This document shows, piece by piece, positions 10,514 through 21,050 of a DNA stretch of 64,000 bases. Each line of letters begins with the position of its first letter. Within the stretch, counting starts at the first letter, position 1. The notes below the pieces were generated by a model. The model ran no database searches. It was not told the origin of the DNA and saw only the letters and a list, made by a program, of their open reading frames with translations. A program made the position numbers and the translations under genes. Source of the stretch: Hortaea werneckii (Eukaryota > Ascomycota > Dothideomycetes > Mycosphaerellales > Teratosphaeriaceae); NCBI GenBank assembly GCA_037044905.1, contig JBAOKB010000009.1:45643-109642 (forward strand), in the 5' to 3' direction.

Positions 10514-10879
10514 TCACTTGTCCATCTCGCAGATGCCCATCAACTCTTTCCTGACCACCTCCACGCCGCTGTCCTTTGCGCTTTGCGGGATAGCCAGACT
10601 GGATGCATGGGCGCCGTTCGTACCATCATCTTGACCCGCTCGAATCTGCTGCAGCACCTTCGCCATCGCATCGTCGTAGGTGGTGGCCTCTCCTGATCTA
10701 AACATGGCTGTGACATGGGTTCGCAGGTTCTCCGACCAGCCTTCTTCGTCCAAACGCTGCTTGAGTGTATCTTGGATGCGCTTGACGCCACCGTTCTGCA
10801 GGAGCGCGGTGGTTATCTGCGACTGTAGGGCGGGCTCGACGCCGGAACTGGCGCCGTTGACTTGGACCTTGTTCGACAT
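10514..10879 (-). CDS. SUS1: Transcription and mRNA export factor SUS1 (ENY2)
   Basis: Single exon, 121 residues from MSNKVQVNG; an in-frame ATG four codons upstream is less likely. The ENY2/Sus1 core spans about residues 18-82: ALQSQITTALLQNGGVKRIQ, RLDEEGWSENLRTHV and ATTYDDAMAKVLQQIR. The remaining 35-40 residues form a polar linker and a short helix (GVEVVRKELMGICE), a somewhat longer tail than in yeast Sus1. Sus1 belongs both to the SAGA deubiquitinase module and to TREX-2 at the nuclear pore, linking histone H2B deubiquitination to mRNA export. Yeast SUS1 is famous for its introns; this copy has none that I can see. Confidence 0.88.
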   Translation of the reverse strand: MSNKVQVNGASSGVEPALQSQITTALLQNGGVKRIQDTLKQRLDEEGWSENLRTHVTAMFRSGEATTYDDAMAKVLQQIRAGQDDGTNGAHASSLAIPQSAKDSGVEVVRKELMGICEMDK

Positions 10880-11371
10880 GGTCGTACACACGTGGCGCGG
10901 CTGCAGTGTGTCTTGTGGTATGCGCCCAGGTGCAGTTTCAAGGGCGATCCGTAATGGTATCAGAGTATGAGAGATGGCAAGTGTTTTCAGTTTGGACGGA
11001 AGATCACCTTGACTAATGTACTATGAAGCGTACTGTATGGTTGGTAGGTATGTAGAATTCCAAGCGCGTGCACGCTAGCGCAGGTACAGCGCGTGAGCGG
11101 CACCATCACTTCCATTTCCAGTCACTCTTCCATGCAGTCATCACAATGAATCCTAGAGGATACGTTCACACATCCATTCGACACGCTATTCTCACAATTG
11201 GACTGCATTGAGCTACGCCAACACACTCATCGCTTTGATGTGGTAAGGTAAAGCTGAACAAGGACCGCTCATACCTGCTTTCTCCACGCCGCTTTCAATC
11301 TTTCATTTTAACGCATGCCTCACAGCATAAGACATATCTACTGAGAGCTTATTCGATAGCCTTCGGAGAAT
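10880..11371. promoter_or_regulatory. Divergent intergenic region between SUS1 and the GNAT gene
   Basis: About 490 bases between opposing starts, which must contain both promoters. No specific site is identified. Confidence 0.4.
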
Positions 11372-11938
11372 TTGAGGATGGAAGACCTATCTTGGGAGAA
11401 ACGCAACCAGGCTGGCTCCTTCACAATAAGCACCAGGCCAGAGTTGCTCGAGCATGACTTTATCAACAACGCTTTCGCCTCAGAGGAAATGTACTGGGCG
11501 AAACCCGTACCTCACCCCCAGCTCGTGACTCTCCTATCCAATTCAATAACCCTCGGGCTATATGAGCGACAGCCAGTCAAATCTGCACCGGGCCTTGAAG
11601 AGGAGCAAACGTTACCTCCAAGGAGTTCGACTTCTTCAGGGGACCGTCTCAAGCAGATCGGTATGGCGCGCTTCATTACGGATCACGTAACTACTGCATA
11701 TCTTACGGATGTATATGTGGCACCAGCGCATCGCAAATCAGGCCTGGGTAGATGGCTAGTGGGGTGTTGTCATGAAACGATAGAAGCTCATCCTGCACTA
11801 AGGAGAGTCTTACTTGCCGCGAGCCCTCAGGTCGGCAAACCGTTCTATGCGCGGGAGTTAGGAATGTGGGATGTCGTTGAGGAAAAAGAAACGTTGGCAA
11901 TCATGTCAAGAAAGAAGTTCAAAGCGCCTGGGGAGTAG
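11372..11938 (+). CDS. GNAT-family N-acetyltransferase
   Basis: Single exon, 188 residues; a second in-frame ATG at 11378 could be the start. The acetyl-CoA-binding motif A is visible in TDVYVAPAHRKSGLGRWLVG (about residues 110-129), where HRKSGLGRW corresponds to the R/Q-x-x-G-x-G/A loop. It is followed by a helix and the strand RRVLLAASPQVGKPFYARELGM, typical of the GNAT C-terminal half. The N-terminal third (WAKPVPHPQLVTLLSNSITLGLYE) matches the layout of small fungal GNAT enzymes of unknown substrate. A Ser/Thr/Pro-rich insert sits in the middle. Likely cytosolic; the substrate cannot be inferred. Confidence 0.83.
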   Translation: MRMEDLSWEKRNQAGSFTISTRPELLEHDFINNAFASEEMYWAKPVPHPQLVTLLSNSITLGLYERQPVKSAPGLEEEQTLPPRSSTSSGDRLKQIGMARFITDHVTTAYLTDVYVAPAHRKSGLGRWLVGCCHETIEAHPALRRVLLAASPQVGKPFYARELGMWDVVEEKETLAIMSRKKFKAPGE

Positions 11939-13399
11939 GTATGGCTATTGAGATAGATTGACGGTGGTCGACGACGGTCTGGGGGAACCGGAGGCGCGGA
12001 TGGTCCTCCTGACAAGGAAGTCTATCGGTATTGCTCATTAAACCTTTGTCATAGTCATGATGTACGAAATTCTGATGCCGTGTCGTTGAAGTCACCCGCA
12101 GCCAAGGAGAACGACGGGATGTAATTTCCGCCAACAGCCTTTTGGTGGCGAGCTGTGCAATAATAATCTTTGTCGCATCTGACCAGAACGCGCTCCAACG
12201 GCTCTTGGATACAGTCATGTAACGCCACCGCAGAGATTCGGCGATGCGGACGAGCACGTGATTCCATCGGACCAAGAGACATCCGACCCGCTCTGCTTCA
12301 TCCCATCTTTCCCGCGCACGATTCGTACTTGAGATAGTAGTAGTATGTAACTCCTAGTAGCGGTTGGTAGTGTACCGAGCGAGCTACGACCGTTACTCCT
12401 CGCGATCAGTACCGGCCATAACAAGTTCCTATTCCGGTTCGTGTACATTAACACCAAGACTCTCTACCACGTCAGAGATACTCCACCGCGCTTCCAAGAC
12501 TCTCCGCACTCTGTTTTGAGTCGCTTTGCCAAGGGTTTAGTCACAAGCCAATCCTCAGGCTCCCCATCTCAATCTCCGGCTTGCCATCTGGACGTCAAGC
12601 CTTCAACACGAGAGCCAGCTGAGAGGAGAGGGCGCCGCATTGAGAATAATAAGCGCGCAGCTATACTCGCAAGCAGACGAGAGAGTCGAACATGGTACCA
12701 ACCGGTACGACGCAACTGGAACACTCGGATGAGGCCGTGGTTGTCTGAGAGGTAAGCGACAAGCCTGGCGCAGCAGCGCCAAGGGGCATGATCGCTCTTG
12801 GTACACCTCTCAAAATAATCCGAGGGCTGAAAGGCCAAGAAAGTTTACTACCAGAGCATCTTCTCCCGTCAGCGTGGTCGCATCGACGAGCCCATCAGCA
12901 GGCGTGCCGGCAACCTTCTCCGCGAGCCCACCTCGATCTTACACAGACGGCCAAGTCTGCCCAAGCACGTGGAACGCCACCCAATTTGCGACTACCCGTG
13001 GCCGCTCGGTCACTACCGGCCATCTGCTTTCTTTTTTGGGAACTACTTGTCGCCAACTCGTGCTCTGAGAGGGCCTTCCATGTCCACTGCCGAGCTGCCC
13101 AGGCAAGGCCAAGGTAGACGTGGTGATGCGGGTGGAGTAAGGCTTCTAAACTTGCTGCATTACACCATTTGCAAGCGCCTTGGAGATCTCCCCGGGAGAT
13201 CTTGGTATTTTCCTACATCACAATGCACGTACCAGGATGCCTGCTTGAAGGTGAGTATATGATGGGCCATCCAGGCCTCACAGATCGCTTCTTTTGTTTC
13301 CTCATCCAGCAACTCAGCTTCTCCAACACAGTCGCTTTCCCTATTTACATTCGCTCTTCACTTTGAGTTGTTTCCCTGCATCACCTTCTATCAACCAAG
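11939..13399. other. Intergenic, 1.46 kb
   Basis: Open frames here are short and unrecognisable. The right end, with CT-rich stretches at about 13290-13395, is the promoter/5' UTR of the secreted NTF2-fold gene. I see no RNA gene or repeat. Confidence 0.4.
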
Positions 13400-14298
13400 A
13401 TGCGTTTCACTACCGCTTTCGCCGCAACGGCGCTCGCCGCCACTGCGTTCGCTGCCCCTGCCACCGAGTGCAGCAGCGATGACTCCCAGCACTGGAACAA
13501 GGGCAAGAGTGGCAACCACCACGGCCGCCCAGGTCGCATGGCCAAGCACACCGGCGGCGCCACCATGAACTTCCCGGCTACCTGCACCGCCGTCGTTACC
13601 TCTGTCCAGACCGCCACTGTGACCGAGACGGCCACCTACGCCCCGGAGCCTACCGAGATCGACGCCGACTATGAGGAGTGTGTGACTGACGAGGAGGCTG
13701 AGAACATGGCCGACGTCTTCCGCCAGCTTATCCAGGACTACTCCGATGAGCTCGCCCTCAACGCCCTCACCGAGGACTTCGTTGACTACGCTTCCGTCGT
13801 CAACAGCTTGATGAACCGTGGCGCTCAGTTCCCTAAGAACATCACCGGCCCGACCTTCGACGGCCGCCAGGAGTTCATGGATGGCCAGGGCTCGCAGCCC
13901 AAGATTCCTTTCACCACCCTGAACGTCTTCCACGGCTGCCGCACCGTCACCGTCCGCTGGATGACTGAGCGCTCTGCCAACGGCCAGCCCACCGAGCAGG
14001 CTATGATCGTAAGTCAAAGCTATAACCTTGAGAGTTAAACATCCGCTAACTATTCTCCTAGCCTGTCGTCGGCATTGCCGCCATGGAGCTTGTCCCAGCT
14101 GAGCCGGAGAACGAGGAGTACAACTGGCGCGTCGAGGCCCTCTACTCCGAATTCAACTCCCTCGCCTGGGCCGTCAACCTCGGTCTCTTCACCCCGGCTG
14201 GCCCAGTTGACTACATCAACGGCACCAACACCACCACCACCATGGACAAGCGCTCCCTGGACAACTTCGACCCAAGCCTCCGTGGCCCGGCTATCTAA
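13400..14298 (+). CDS. Secreted NTF2-like-fold protein
   Basis: Two exons, 13400..14008 and 14062..14298 (53-base intron, phase 0), 281 residues. A signal peptide (MRFTTAFAATALAATAFAAP) is followed by a short His/Gly/Lys-rich linker. From about residue 94 (YEECVTDEEAENMADVFRQL) the sequence matches secreted fungal proteins with an NTF2-like/SnoaL fold: helices, then DYASVVNSLMNRG, the strand FTTLNVFHGCRTVTVRW, and after the intron GIAAMELVPAE and WRVEALYSEFNSLAWA. Codon use is strongly biased to GCC, ACC, CGC and AAC, more than in its neighbours, suggesting high expression. Function unknown; the protein is probably extracellular. Confidence 0.82.
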
Positions 14299-15064
14299 GC
14301 TGATCACAACCTAATACCGACCCCAGTAATGTAATGTTTACGAACCTCGCAGGCTGGAGTGGATGATAGGACATGCCACCGGCAAGGGAAAAAAGCGTTG
14401 TGCGCATGGGAAATGGACTCTAGATGTGCATATGGGTTCAGCGCGGGGAGGTGGGAGGATCTTTCTCTTATTGGTCTATCTCGTTTATTTTTATCATCTT
14501 TTCATTTTTCTAACCTCTTGCACGCCGCCACCTCTTTGGCTTGCGCCGTATGGTAGCGAGGAGTTTATCTCTGGCATAGCTGTATATACTTGTCTCTATT
14601 GACCAATACTCTGTATATACCAGATCTTGGATATTACCAGTCTATCTCGCTGTCTCATGCTTGATACAATTCTTCATTCTTGATGTGCCCACTACCGACT
14701 CATAGTTGTACGAGACGGATCGATTTCGCATATGCCATAATGCAGGGGTTGGGATGCTGTACCACCCGGAGAATTTTTGTTACAGCTGCATCGCATGAAC
14801 AAGGATCTGTTGAGGAACATGGACGCTACGGACATTTGTATGGATGGGGTCATGTCTTTGATCATGTGACTGCACCATGACAGCTCAAGGAGCTGGGGAT
14901 CTAGGCAGAAGCGACTTTGGACTTCCATCTGTCATCCTGACTGCTTCCACCAACTAATACAACACGTTGCGCGCATCGATATATCGAGGCTACACCACGT
15001 ACGAACTGTATTTGCTCGCGCCTACGAATGTCATGTAATGTTCTAGAGATGCTTTGTCGCTGCC
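14299..15064. other. Intergenic, 0.77 kb
   Basis: 3' flank of the secreted NTF2-fold gene and promoter of the RING gene. Nothing further is seen. Confidence 0.4.
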
Positions 15065-16116
15065 ATGTCTCTTCTAGAGATGGACTCAGCGCCAAGGGTC
15101 ACAAGATCATCTAAAAGGCGAAGAGTTGACGAGAGAGATGCTGAAGGCTCGAAAGCGAAAGGAGACGCTGGTGGTGCAATGAGCGACACCAACAACGCCG
15201 CCAGCCCATGCGAAATCGAGCAGGTTGATGCAGACGACCAATGTCCAATTTGCCACCTACTACTCTACCGACCCGTAGTAACGCACTGCAACCATGCGAT
15301 GTGCGAATCGTGCATGGCACACTGGGCCGACGTATCCGTCACGTCTCAAATGAAGATAGTCGATGTGGACGAGCAACCGAGCGAGTTCAACCCTGTGAGC
15401 GGAGTAGAAGCGAAATGTCCCATGTGCCGAACCGCCACGTCTGCGGCGCTGGACGAAGCGCGGAGCGAGAGACTGCAGGCGCGGTATCCTGATACGTGGG
15501 AGGAAAGAAAGGTAGAGGAGGAAGGGGACTTGAGTAGGAATGCTGCTGAGATCCAGACGATCACTGTGTACATCGGTAATCGACATGCACTGGTCCGGGA
15601 TGCAGAGGATGCGAATGTCCACGAATGGACGTTCTTCGTTCGACCGAGTCGGACGGACATCATTGAGGAAGTTCAGATATTGCTGGTATGCTTTTACCTT
15701 TCTACCGACAGATTCAGCAATTCTCAAAGGCGAGTTGAGCTAACAAATCCCAGCATCCTACTTTCCGCCCAAGCCGCATCATAAGGCAGCGGCCGCCATA
15801 CGCTATCAAGCGATATGGCTGGGGCTACTTCACGATCCAGGCATACGTTATCCTCAAGGCCGGGTACAGCTGGGTATCCAACGAAGCCGAAGACTCTCCC
15901 GACGGCGCATCGAAGGGCATGCTGTCACTGGAGTGGACGCTGGACTTTAATGGATTCGGCGGGAAAGGCAGTATGGGTCGGTGTAGGCTAAAAGTGAAGA
16001 ATGACCGTGATTGGGAAGACATCAGCGAGGAGGGGGAGCAGGATGCAGCTGAAATGCGGCGTTTGGTACGTCAGTATGAAAGGGATGGGAGGTATCAGCC
16101 ACCGGAGGAGGATTGA
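15065..16116 (+). CDS. RING-finger protein with YEATS-like C-terminal domain
   Basis: Two exons, 15065..15685 and 15754..16116 (68-base intron, phase 0), 327 residues. A basic N terminus (TRSSKRRRVDER) may be a nuclear localisation signal. A C3HC4 RING has Cys60, Cys63, Cys75, His77, Cys80, Cys83, then after a 34-residue insert Cys118 and Cys121. From about residue 178 the layout resembles a YEATS fold: TITVYIGNRHAL, the strand EWTFFVRPSRTDIIEEVQILL, then after the intron HPTFRPSRII, PPYAIKRYGWGYFTIQAYVI and LEWTLDFNGFGGKG. YEATS domains read acylated lysines and RING domains recruit E2 enzymes, so a chromatin-linked or stress-linked ubiquitin ligase is possible; this is inference. The RING call is firm and the YEATS call is likely. 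Confidence 0.8.
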
Positions 16117-16408
16117 TGTAATTTTTCCTATTGTGATCCATGAGATCGAGGACTGTCACATAAGTTTCATGTGGCCCGGAGTTGCGCACACAGGCTTGGA
16201 GGCTCTGGAATACGTTCATCTGTGAATTCATGACTATGAAACAGATATATTGATCTCCTGTAAACTGAGATTGACAGTCTAGTCTTGGACAAGCCATGGC
16301 CCATATTGTAAAACTCGGACGCAGTCGAAGATGTGGTAGAATGGATTACTCGTCCAGAGTATCTCCGTTACACGCGCTAGGTCTTTCCACAATCTCCCAT
16401 ATGGAGGG
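16117..16408. other. Convergent 3' intergenic region
   Basis: Separates the stops of the RING-YEATS gene (plus) and paralog A (minus). Nothing else is seen. Confidence 0.4.
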
Positions 16409-17555
16409 TCAGAGTGGCAGTCCCTCTGCAAGTAGAGAGGCTTCCACTACCTGATCAGACAGCTCCACTGGTAATCGCCCTCCGCAGGCCATCAATGCTT
16501 TATCCGTCACTTCATTGGATGTGGCATTCTGTAGAGCCCTGACGACCGGGAGCGCCCTCTTCACCAGACAAGGCGAGCAGGTGTTGTCATCGTCGTCCTC
16601 GTAGCAGTGGCGTGGATGATCGGCGAGTAGCTTCTTAAAGTCTCCTATCAAGGTTTCCCACGAGGTTAGAAAGTCCCATGAGAGTTCGCTGCTACATGAG
16701 ACCCGATTAGACGTGTGAGAAGCCGAGTCATGACAAAGCCGAAGATGGCGGTTCCTATCTTCAACCGCACCCGCTATAATTTCCAAGAGCTGCTGTGAAA
16801 GCCTCCGAGCCGGGCAATGTTCGCAATCTTCGAAGTAATCCGTCCACGACATTATGCACCTGTCGGAGGACCAAGACGCCCTCACCATTGTCACCAGAGA
16901 ATCGAAGATGTGGCGCCCACCGTGGGGATCAGCGGTCCTGGCAGACTCTGCTAATAGGGCGAACTTGTCACAGTAAGTGTAAACGGATCGATGAGGCATA
17001 TCCTCATGCATTGTACACACAAACTCCTGCGTCCATATGTGCAAAAGCGCTTTCAGCCGTGCGGAATCTTTGATGGGGCTCCTTCGAAGGGCGGACACCA
17101 TATCTTTACGGTCCAAATCTGAATCATCGTTAGACGTCTGCTTCATATGTGGACTGTGGTAGAGGGGTCAGAAGGCAGGGTGAAGACTAGGTGAGAAACA
17201 TACAGAGGGTGAAAGCAGTTTGGTTCAAGTACCAATGTTCAGGCCAGGTGAGATTTTCGCCGAGCTCATCGTTTTTCTGATGCAAGACAGGAATCAAATT
17301 CTTCAGGGCCTGTTCCGCTTGCCTTATGGCGAGCCTTGCTTTATAAAATTCCCGCATCGCCTGATCGGTCACCTCTCTAGCCGGTGCAGTATTATCATCC
17401 TTGCCCGCCAGGTCCAGGAGACGGAAGGCTCGGCATACCTCCGCTTTCAGATTTGTAGCGAGGCCTGGGTGACGTGTGGTTGAAAGGAGAGTGTCATGAT
17501 CGTTGATGTCGAAAAGGAACTTCTCCTCCGCTTTGGAGTTCCTAAGCTTTGTCAT
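16409..17555 (-). CDS. Unrecognised protein, paralog A of a local three-member family
   Basis: Two exons on the minus strand, 17555..17204 and 17118..16409, with an 85-base phase-1 intron (donor GTATGT, branch CTAAC, acceptor TTCAG); 353 residues. An in-frame ATG at 17651 could add 32. The N-terminal exon is helical, with QAEQALKNLIPVL and the exon-end motif PEHWYLN. Exon 2 begins with a SALRRSPIKDSARLKALL helix, has a long His/Cys-containing middle, and ends NEVTDKALMACGGRLPVELSDQVVEASL. The same landmarks occur in the genes at 18279-19324 and 19880-21017. There is no signal peptide or membrane segment, so it is likely intracellular. I do not recognise the family; the LPVEL motif is faintly F-box-like but sits at the C terminus. 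Confidence 0.62.
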
Positions 17556-18278
17556 TTTGTATTGGGTCTTGGGGAAGTGAGCAGTACAAAGCAAAAAGAA
17601 TGGAGACAAACGTTGATCACCGGTATCTTTTATCTTGGTGTCCGTCGGCATGATGAGATTTTGTCTGGATGGCTGCTGCCTGTAGGGGACATTTCGACAA
17701 AATCCCTGGCATGAGCAGGCAGAAGTCGAAAGACAAATTCCCATGCAGGCAGAGGTTGCCTCAAGGCTGTCATGTTTTCCCCTGATCTCGGACTTACCGC
17801 GTTTTCTAAGCATGCAACTCTTCCAGAAGAACTCCGATGTAATGGACCTGCGTTCTGCCTAGCACTTTTCAGCATCTGCTTCCTTAACTTTGATCGCTCT
17901 GTATGCAACCAGCGCTTACACTGCATTCCGCACGAACTGAAGACTCGAAATGAAACACATATTCTTCAAAGGGTCACAAAAATGCAATGCTGTCGAGTGG
18001 CGGTGCATATTCGCGCTGCACTTCTCCATGCTATAAAGCCCTGCACACACTATTTGGCCTGCAACTTCCTAGCTCGAAATCAGTGCCCCCCCATCCGTGG
18101 GTCACACAGACAGACCATGAATCCTGAACAACCCATGCCCGGTATTACCCTGGAGACTTGCCAGGAGACGAAGTTGAAAGCCTAGAAAAAGAGCCACTGC
18201 TCTCTCGGACTTGCAGCGTACCATCCATCAGTAGGCTCACTCGTGCGTGGTCGAGGTCGTTGCACAAGTGCTTGGCCT
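17556..18278. other. Intergenic, 0.7 kb, between paralogs A and B
   Basis: Upstream of paralog A and downstream of paralog B. I checked for a fourth family member and found none of the landmark motifs. Confidence 0.4.
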
Positions 18279-19324
18279 CTAGACTATAGGTTCCAGCGGC
18301 AGTTCCTCCGCAAACAGAGCGGCTTCAACCACTACATCAGAAAGCTCTACGGGAACTCGCCCCGCACACACCATTCTTGCCTTTTCTGTCACCTCGTTGA
18401 CTGCGGCTTCTCGCAAAGCCTCGATGAGAGGAAAAACGGGATTCTCCGGACAACCATTTTCTTCGTATCGAGATTTCGAGAGTGGAGGGTACAAGCTACC
18501 AGTCGGCTCGCTCCACGGATAGCTCAAGGTGCGAATTAACTCGCTGGCTGGATGGGCCGGGGTGCCAATCAAGGATCGCCACGCGTGTACGAAGTTCCAA
18601 AAGGGTACTCGGTCTCGACTCAGCTGGAGATGGCCTTGACGTTTCTTGACCGTCCCTGCAATCGTCTCCAGAAGCTCATGGGAAAGAGTCTGAACAGGAC
18701 ACGTTTTCGAGTGCATCCAAGGGTCAGGCGGGATCAGCCCCTGATGGATCCTATGTTGAAGATTTAGGGAGTGAAACGAGAACATCCCCAGCACTAGTAC
18801 GAGGGAGTGGAAGATGTCGACTTCGCCACGCCGGCTGACCTGGTCAATCGACAGGGTAAATAAGGCGACCTTGTCATAAACAGCGTGGACGTTTCTCTCA
18901 TTACATCGGTACTCCTCCCGTTTTGAAACGGAGTTTGAAACTTCCTTGCGCAACCACGCCCCGAACGCCGCAAAGTCTGCTATGGGGCTTTTTCGAAGCG
19001 CCGATGCGAGCTCTGCCTCTTCGAAAGCTACAAGATCGTTACCACCGTGTCCTACATCAGACGGTATGGCGTCAAAGTGATAGGAGACTTACAGTACATG
19101 TCGCATCGTAAGTACCAATCCTCGCGGGAGGCGACTTTTTCCAAAAGCTCCTCGTTACTCCCAGCCAAAACGGGAGCCAAGTCCTTCAAGGCCTGTTCTG
19201 CTTCTTGCATAGCTTTCATAGTATTGGCATACTCCAGTAGCACTTGATTGGCGACCTTCTTCGTTTGGGAAGCATCATCCTCGCCCTTCTTCGCCATGGA
19301 CAGAAGACCGCAAGATCGGCGCAT
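18279..19324 (-). CDS. Unrecognised protein, paralog B, possibly damaged at its N terminus
   Basis: Two exons on the minus strand, 19324..19093 and 19027..18279, with a 65-base phase-1 intron at the same place as in paralogs A and C; 326 residues from ATG 19324. Exon 1 carries QEAEQALKDLAPVLAG and REDWYLR, matching paralog A's QAEQALKNLIPVL and PEHWYLN. Exon 2 starts FEEAELASALRKSPIADFAA and ends NEVTEKARMVCAGRVPVELSDVVVEAAL. Immediately upstream, in the same frame, a TAG at 19325-19327 separates this start from 48 further codons that begin with an ATG at 19471 and look like the family N terminus. The gene is therefore either an N-terminally shortened copy or an early pseudogene. Confidence 0.5.
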
Positions 19325-19471
19325 CTAGGCACTCAGTTCCTCGCAAAGGCGGGCTTCGAACTCAAGAAACCTCGCTGAATTGCACGATATTGCGCCCGCG
19401 ACGCCAAGCAGCGAAGGCTCCAGATTCGCCAGATCGATGTTTGCAAGGTAATATTGATGAAAGTTCGCCAT
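19325..19471 (-). pseudogene. In-frame upstream extension of paralog B ending in TAG
   Basis: Forty-eight codons from ATG 19471 in the same frame as paralog B, stopped by a single TAG directly before its usable ATG. The residues (around YYLANIDLANLEPSLLG) fall where paralog A has FLFDINDHDTLLS. This suggests that the ancestral reading frame ran through and was interrupted by a nonsense change or a sequence error. Confidence 0.35.
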
Positions 19472-19879
19472 GTTTGGCGTAATGAGTTGCCGCAAGATAC
19501 AGCAGCAAATTACCCATTGATGTTGTTGCGTTGCTGACAACCGACATTTTATCTTGTCGCATCCCGTGTCGGTCCCTGTTGCCTGCAGGCAGAATCGCAA
19601 TCGACCGGTGAAGATGCAAGCTTGTGCAAGGGGGCGGGGGGCGGCACGGAGTCGCCTGAAGGATGCACGCTGGGCGGCTAGCCGAACTACTGTCGGGACA
19701 TCGCTGCACTATCAGGCCTGTACATAAGGCCTCATGGTAGGCGCCTGGGCTCAATTCGAAAGCAGTTTTTAAAGACAGAAGGCCACCTTCTGAGCGACTG
19801 TCATACCTGCACTTCAGCGCTGCAACACAATCAATCAGAAGCCCACATAAAAGAAAGGTAAACACAAGATATAGGAAAA
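19472..19879. promoter_or_regulatory. Divergent region between paralogs B and C
   Basis: About 400 bases that must contain the promoters of both genes. A G-rich run lies at about 19629-19640. No specific site is recognised. Confidence 0.35.
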
Positions 19880-21017
19880 ATGTCAAATCATGTGTGTCAA
19901 AGTCCCAGCAGCGACGAGGACAGCGGAGAAGACCAAGACAACCCATCAGGACAAGGAAGGGCCCCCAAGGAACACTATGTAGGCCTCATTAAATTCAACC
20001 ATAGCGTCGAGGTACACAGGCTTCACGCGACGACGCGACGACTAAATCGGCTCTCGCAATTCGTCAAACCGTCACCGCCCGGGGCGGAGGAACGGCCGAG
20101 CGTGACGGCACTGAATGCCGCGTGCGAAGTAGAAGATGAGATGGAAAGGTTCCTGGAGGACGCGCTGGCCAAGCTGGACGGGATCTCGCGAAAGCTTGAC
20201 CAGAGGGTCGATGTGCTTAGTGAGTGTGTATTGAAGGGGGACGAATGGTACCATGGAGGAAATATGTTGTGTGAGTGACTTGTCATTGTGTGATGAAGGC
20301 CCGACGCTGACATCGTACTTGCTCTCAGGGCTCGACGTCGACGAGTTCAAAGAGGCACTTGCTCAAGCAAGCATCCCCGACGCGCGAGCTTTCCGTCTCC
20401 ATGTCGAACAAGCGGTCAGTTCAATGTCTCCCCAAGACCTCGCTCGTCTCGCGGATACGTATAGTTGTCGTGCGCGAGAGAGCTTGAGATTCAACATATT
20501 GGCTAGCATTGCATACCTTAGGCGCTTCGGAGCGAAAGGGACGTATCATGCCTTTCATCTGCTCGTCTTTTTCTCCACGCATAAGTGGGGTGCCGATGAG
20601 CGCTGTCCGCCCGTGAGAAGGGCGAGGCCGGGAAACCACCCCATGGGCGTGGCGTGGAAGTTGTTCGCCCGCCTAATTGGATCCGGACCGGACAAGCAGG
20701 TCGAGATTCAAGGGTACAGGGAGAAAGCGTGGCTCGAAGAATCTGGGGAAATCGCGATGTCGGACTGGAAGTTACCAGGATATTGGGACTTTTGCGCCGC
20801 ATATCGAACAATGAAAAAAGGAGAGTTCCAAAGTAGTGGATGTAGCTGCGCGATGCAAAGGTCCTTCGCCGAGAGGAGACGAGACTGGTTGCGGGAGCAA
20901 GCAGTGGAGGAGGTGAAGGGCAAGTTGAACCAGTTTGCGCCGCCGGACCTTCCAGTGGAGCTGATGGACATCATACTGGATCTTGCGTTACAGGAAGAAG
21001 GCGTCTCTGATGGGTGA
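19880..21017 (+). CDS. Unrecognised protein, paralog C of the local three-member family
   Basis: Two exons, 19880..20270 and 20329..21017, with a 58-base phase-1 intron (donor GTGAGT, acceptor CTCAG) at the position homologous to paralogs A and B; 359 residues. It has an acidic, Ser/Asp-rich N tail, then a helical segment (AACEVEDEMERFLEDALAKL) and the exon-end GDEWYHGG. Exon 2 starts WLDVDEFKEALAQASIPDAR, corresponding to SALRRSPIKD in paralog A. The C terminus is KLNQFAPPDLPVELMDIILDLALQEEG, corresponding to the LPVELSDQVVEASL end of A. The remainder has diverged strongly. There is no signal peptide or membrane span. Function unknown; the gene is intact and opposite in orientation to A and B. 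Confidence 0.63.
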
Positions 21018-21050
21018 GAAGTGGTATCGAATGTGCCTCACTGACCCCCA

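Noticed and set aside
12692..12708. A 14-base string GTACCAACCGGTAC also found at about 59736
   Set aside because: Considered as a shared regulatory site. Exact 14-base matches between distant points are expected by chance several times in 64 kb, and it is not placed consistently relative to genes.
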